Below are positions 63,101-64,000 of a stretch of 64,000 bases of DNA, one piece after another. Within the stretch, counting starts at the first letter, position 1, and each line of letters begins with the position of its first letter. Location of the stretch: assembly GCA_013416445.1 (NCBI GenBank), contig JACCER010000006.1:111006-175005 (forward strand), given 5' to 3'. The position numbers and the translations under genes are program-made. Under the pieces are notes generated by a model, which worked only from the letters and a program-made list of their open reading frames with translations, was not told the DNA's origin and searched no databases. Origin of the DNA: Alcaligenaceae bacterium (lineage in GTDB: Bacteria; Pseudomonadota; Gammaproteobacteria; Burkholderiales; Burkholderiaceae_B).

Positions 63101-63694
63101 ACCGATGCCGTACAGTTGATACGCAAGCGCGAAATCGCACTGCCTGGCGGCAAGGCACTACGCCTGACGCGCGCCGCAGCCCGAAATCTGGCCAAACTCA
63201 TGGCCTACAAAGACGAATACGAGGTGGCGCGGCTGTATATAGATCCGGTCTTTACAGACAAGCTGCGGGCACAGTTTGAAGGCGAGCCAGGTCGTGATTA
63301 TCAGTTGAATTTCCATCTGGCGCCGCCGTTATTGGCCAAGCGCAACGACAAGGGCCAGTTGGTAAAGAAGAAGTTCGGTCCGTGGGTGATGTCAGTGTTC
63401 AAGGTGCTGGCAAAAATGAAGGGCTTGCGGGGTACGGTTTTGGATGTCTTTGGCAAGACACAGGAAAGACGTCAAGAACGCGAATTGGTGCGTGAGTATT
63501 TTGAACTGTTGAATGAGTTTGCTGACAGTTTGTCCGAGCAAAATCTGGCAGCGGCACTGGAACTGGCGAGTCTGCCGGATGATATCCGAGGATTCGGACA
63601 CGTGAAGGAAAAGAGCCTGGAGGCTGCTGCGCTCAGGCGTGCTGAGTTGATGAATAGCTACCGGGGTGTGGGGGCGAAAACACGGGTGGCGTGA
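60131..63694 (+). CDS. Indolepyruvate:ferredoxin oxidoreductase, fused large protein
   Basis: An 1187-residue 2-oxoacid:ferredoxin oxidoreductase with all parts in one chain. The N-terminal pyrimidine-binding domain has TAGFISGYRGSPLGALD. Cysteines in CSGCPHNTSTN and GIGCHYMS (about 455-480) precede the thiamine-diphosphate site (ANLGDGTYFHSG and YNDAVAMTGGQP, about 516-560). A ferredoxin-like site follows (VCEGCGDCSVKSNC, about 657-670). The gamma domain begins GILVTGIGGTGVVTIG near 743. It converts aryl or branched 2-oxoacids to acyl-CoA. It is monocistronic; a TAACGGAGA ribosome site precedes the ATG. Confidence 0.92.
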   Translation: MNAPLDQAVLSALAQVSLDDKYTLERGRAYMSGTQALVRLPMLQKARDRAAGLNTAGFISGYRGSPLGALDQALWKAKKHLHDNDIVFQPGLNEDLAATSVWGTQQVTLYPDATRDGVFGMWYGKGPGVDRSMDVFKHANSAGTARHGGVLVLAGDDHGAKSSTVAHQSEHALQAAGIPVLYPSNVQEYLDYGLHGWAMSRYSGLWVAMKCVTEVVESTASVDIDPDRARIIIPDDFILPPDGLNLRWPDPALVQEARLIDYKWYAALAYTRANKLNRIVIDSPRPRFGIMTAGKAYLDTRQALADLGLDENTCASIGIRLMKIGCVWPLNAQDAREFATGLEEILVVEEKRQILEYALKEELYNWRDDVRPRVYGKFDEKDNAGGEWSVPRGQWLLPASAELSPALIARAIAKRLDKTDLPAEIRARIAARIAIIDAKEREQQQPAIATERKPWFCSGCPHNTSTNVPEGSRALAGIGCHYMSIWMDRKTETFSHMGGEGAAWIGQKSFTTEKHVFANLGDGTYFHSGILAIRAAIAANANITYKILYNDAVAMTGGQPVDGILKVTDVVAQVQAEGARKVVIVTDEPEKFQGIKLVGNPPVYHRDELDRVQRELRETEGTTVLVYDQTCATEKRRRRKRGTYPDPARRIFINDAVCEGCGDCSVKSNCLSVEPLNTPVGTKRKINQSSCNKDFSCVNGFCPSFITAEGAQLKKPKPQVDATGGAGNSSLPLPVLPAINGSYGILVTGIGGTGVVTIGSLLGMAAHLENKGVTVLDMAGLAQKGGAVLSHVQIAAHPDDLHATRIATGEAELIIGCDAIVTTSADVLSCAQKDITKAAINSAPIPTADIIRNPKWQFPEAAATQDLTRSIGQACEFLNANALALRLLGDAIYANPLLLGYAWQKGWVPLSYASLLRAIELNGITIEKNVSAFEWGRAAAHHGAAAIAPDLGKKETAATVIAMPETLDQTIARNTQWLAAYQDTAYARRYTDAVQLIRKREIALPGGKALRLTRAAARNLAKLMAYKDEYEVARLYIDPVFTDKLRAQFEGEPGRDYQLNFHLAPPLLAKRNDKGQLVKKKFGPWVMSVFKVLAKMKGLRGTVLDVFGKTQERRQERELVREYFELLNEFADSLSEQNLAAALELASLPDDIRGFGHVKEKSLEAAALRRAELMNSYRGVGAKTRVA

Positions 63695-63760
63695 TGGAAC
63701 GGTCGCGGCTGCTATGGTTGTTAGCGACGCTGTCTAGTTCTGGTGATACTACCTGGGTCT

Positions 63761-63866
63761 AGTGACGTTGTCTGGTTTCTTATGACGTTGTCTGGTTTCT
63801 TATGACGTTGTCTGGTTTCTTATGACGTTGTCTGGTTTCTTATGACGTTGTCTGGTTTCTTATGAC
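63761..63866. repeat. Tandem array of 20-bp units (family A lead-in, second copy)
   Basis: Five full units of TATGACGTTGTCTGGTTTCT (the first begins AGTGACG) plus a partial sixth that runs into the palindrome. The units are identical to each other but differ from the 19-bp units at 7924-8026. Homology with the first copy begins about 50 bases earlier, at GTTAGCGACGCTGTC (63719). Confidence 0.9.
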
Positions 63867-64000
63867 GTTGTCCGGGGTGGGTGAAGCTCAGTGCGGCACG
63901 GCGTGCTTGTTTCCGCGTCTGCCTCGTACAGCCGGGCGTCGGCCGAACTCGCTGCGCTCAAACAACGGCCGCCGACAGCCCCCGGCTTCCCTTCGTCAGC
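63867..64000. mobile_element. Palindromic element A, second copy, cut by the window end
   Basis: Matches 8027-8160 with a few changes concentrated in the loop and its right flank. The left terminal arm (beginning GTTGTCCGGGGTGGGTG) and the nested CGTCGGCCG stem are present; the right terminal arm would lie beyond the window. From 63695 to here there is no gene. Confidence 0.7.

Overview
The window looks like the chromosome of a free-living betaproteobacterium of the Alcaligenaceae (Bordetella, Achromobacter, Pusillimonas type). This is inferred from gene order (smc-zipA-ligA, msrB-yciB-bolA-ppiC, a single nuoA-N block followed by a DUF2818 gene), from OmpC-like porins of the Bordetella kind and from a TsaB-RimI fusion. 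No phage, plasmid, CRISPR or transposase gene is visible, and most of the sequence is core metabolism.

Layout. 365-5354 (minus): a branched-chain amino acid or amide type ABC importer (binding protein, LivH, a fused LivM-LivG, LivF). 5674-7706 (plus): msrB, yciB, bolA and a PpiC isomerase, tightly packed. 7707-8783: a gene-free island with a 19-bp tandem array and two long palindromic elements. 8784-15426 (minus): smc, zipA, ligA. 15687-21962: lplT, a chemoreceptor, a family 4 uracil-DNA glycosylase overlapping tsaB-rimI, then ompR-envZ. 23569-29029: peroxiredoxin, ispF, ispD, mfd. 29277-36480: Fiu-like siderophore receptor with a Sel1-repeat partner, serB, a large MscS-type channel, a DUF2818 protein. 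36544-51337 (minus): the complete 14-gene NADH dehydrogenase I operon. 51736-54569: two paralogous porins. 55013-55205: the decayed remnant of a Cys/Met PLP enzyme. 55247-57455: a short-chain dehydrogenase and an aldehyde dehydrogenase. 57736-63694: SixA-like phosphatase, tRNA-Arg(UCU), phospholipase A, and a fused indolepyruvate:ferredoxin oxidoreductase.

The unusual content is in the non-coding DNA. A REP-like palindrome (core GTCGGATTAGCGC...GCGTAATCCGAC) occurs about fourteen times, always between genes. One copy supplies the stop codons of both flanking convergent genes (ahpC-type and ispF), and three copies lie between nuoB and nuoA. Two further repeat families, here called A (tandem 19- or 20-bp units leading into a 183-bp palindrome) and B (a 219-bp palindrome), sit side by side at 7.9-8.5 kb. 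A partial B copy opens the window and a partial A copy closes it. A perfect 17-bp inverted repeat lies in the leader of the peroxiredoxin gene.

Functional assignments rest on motifs readable in the translations. Promoters, operators and repeat families are inferences from sequence alone.
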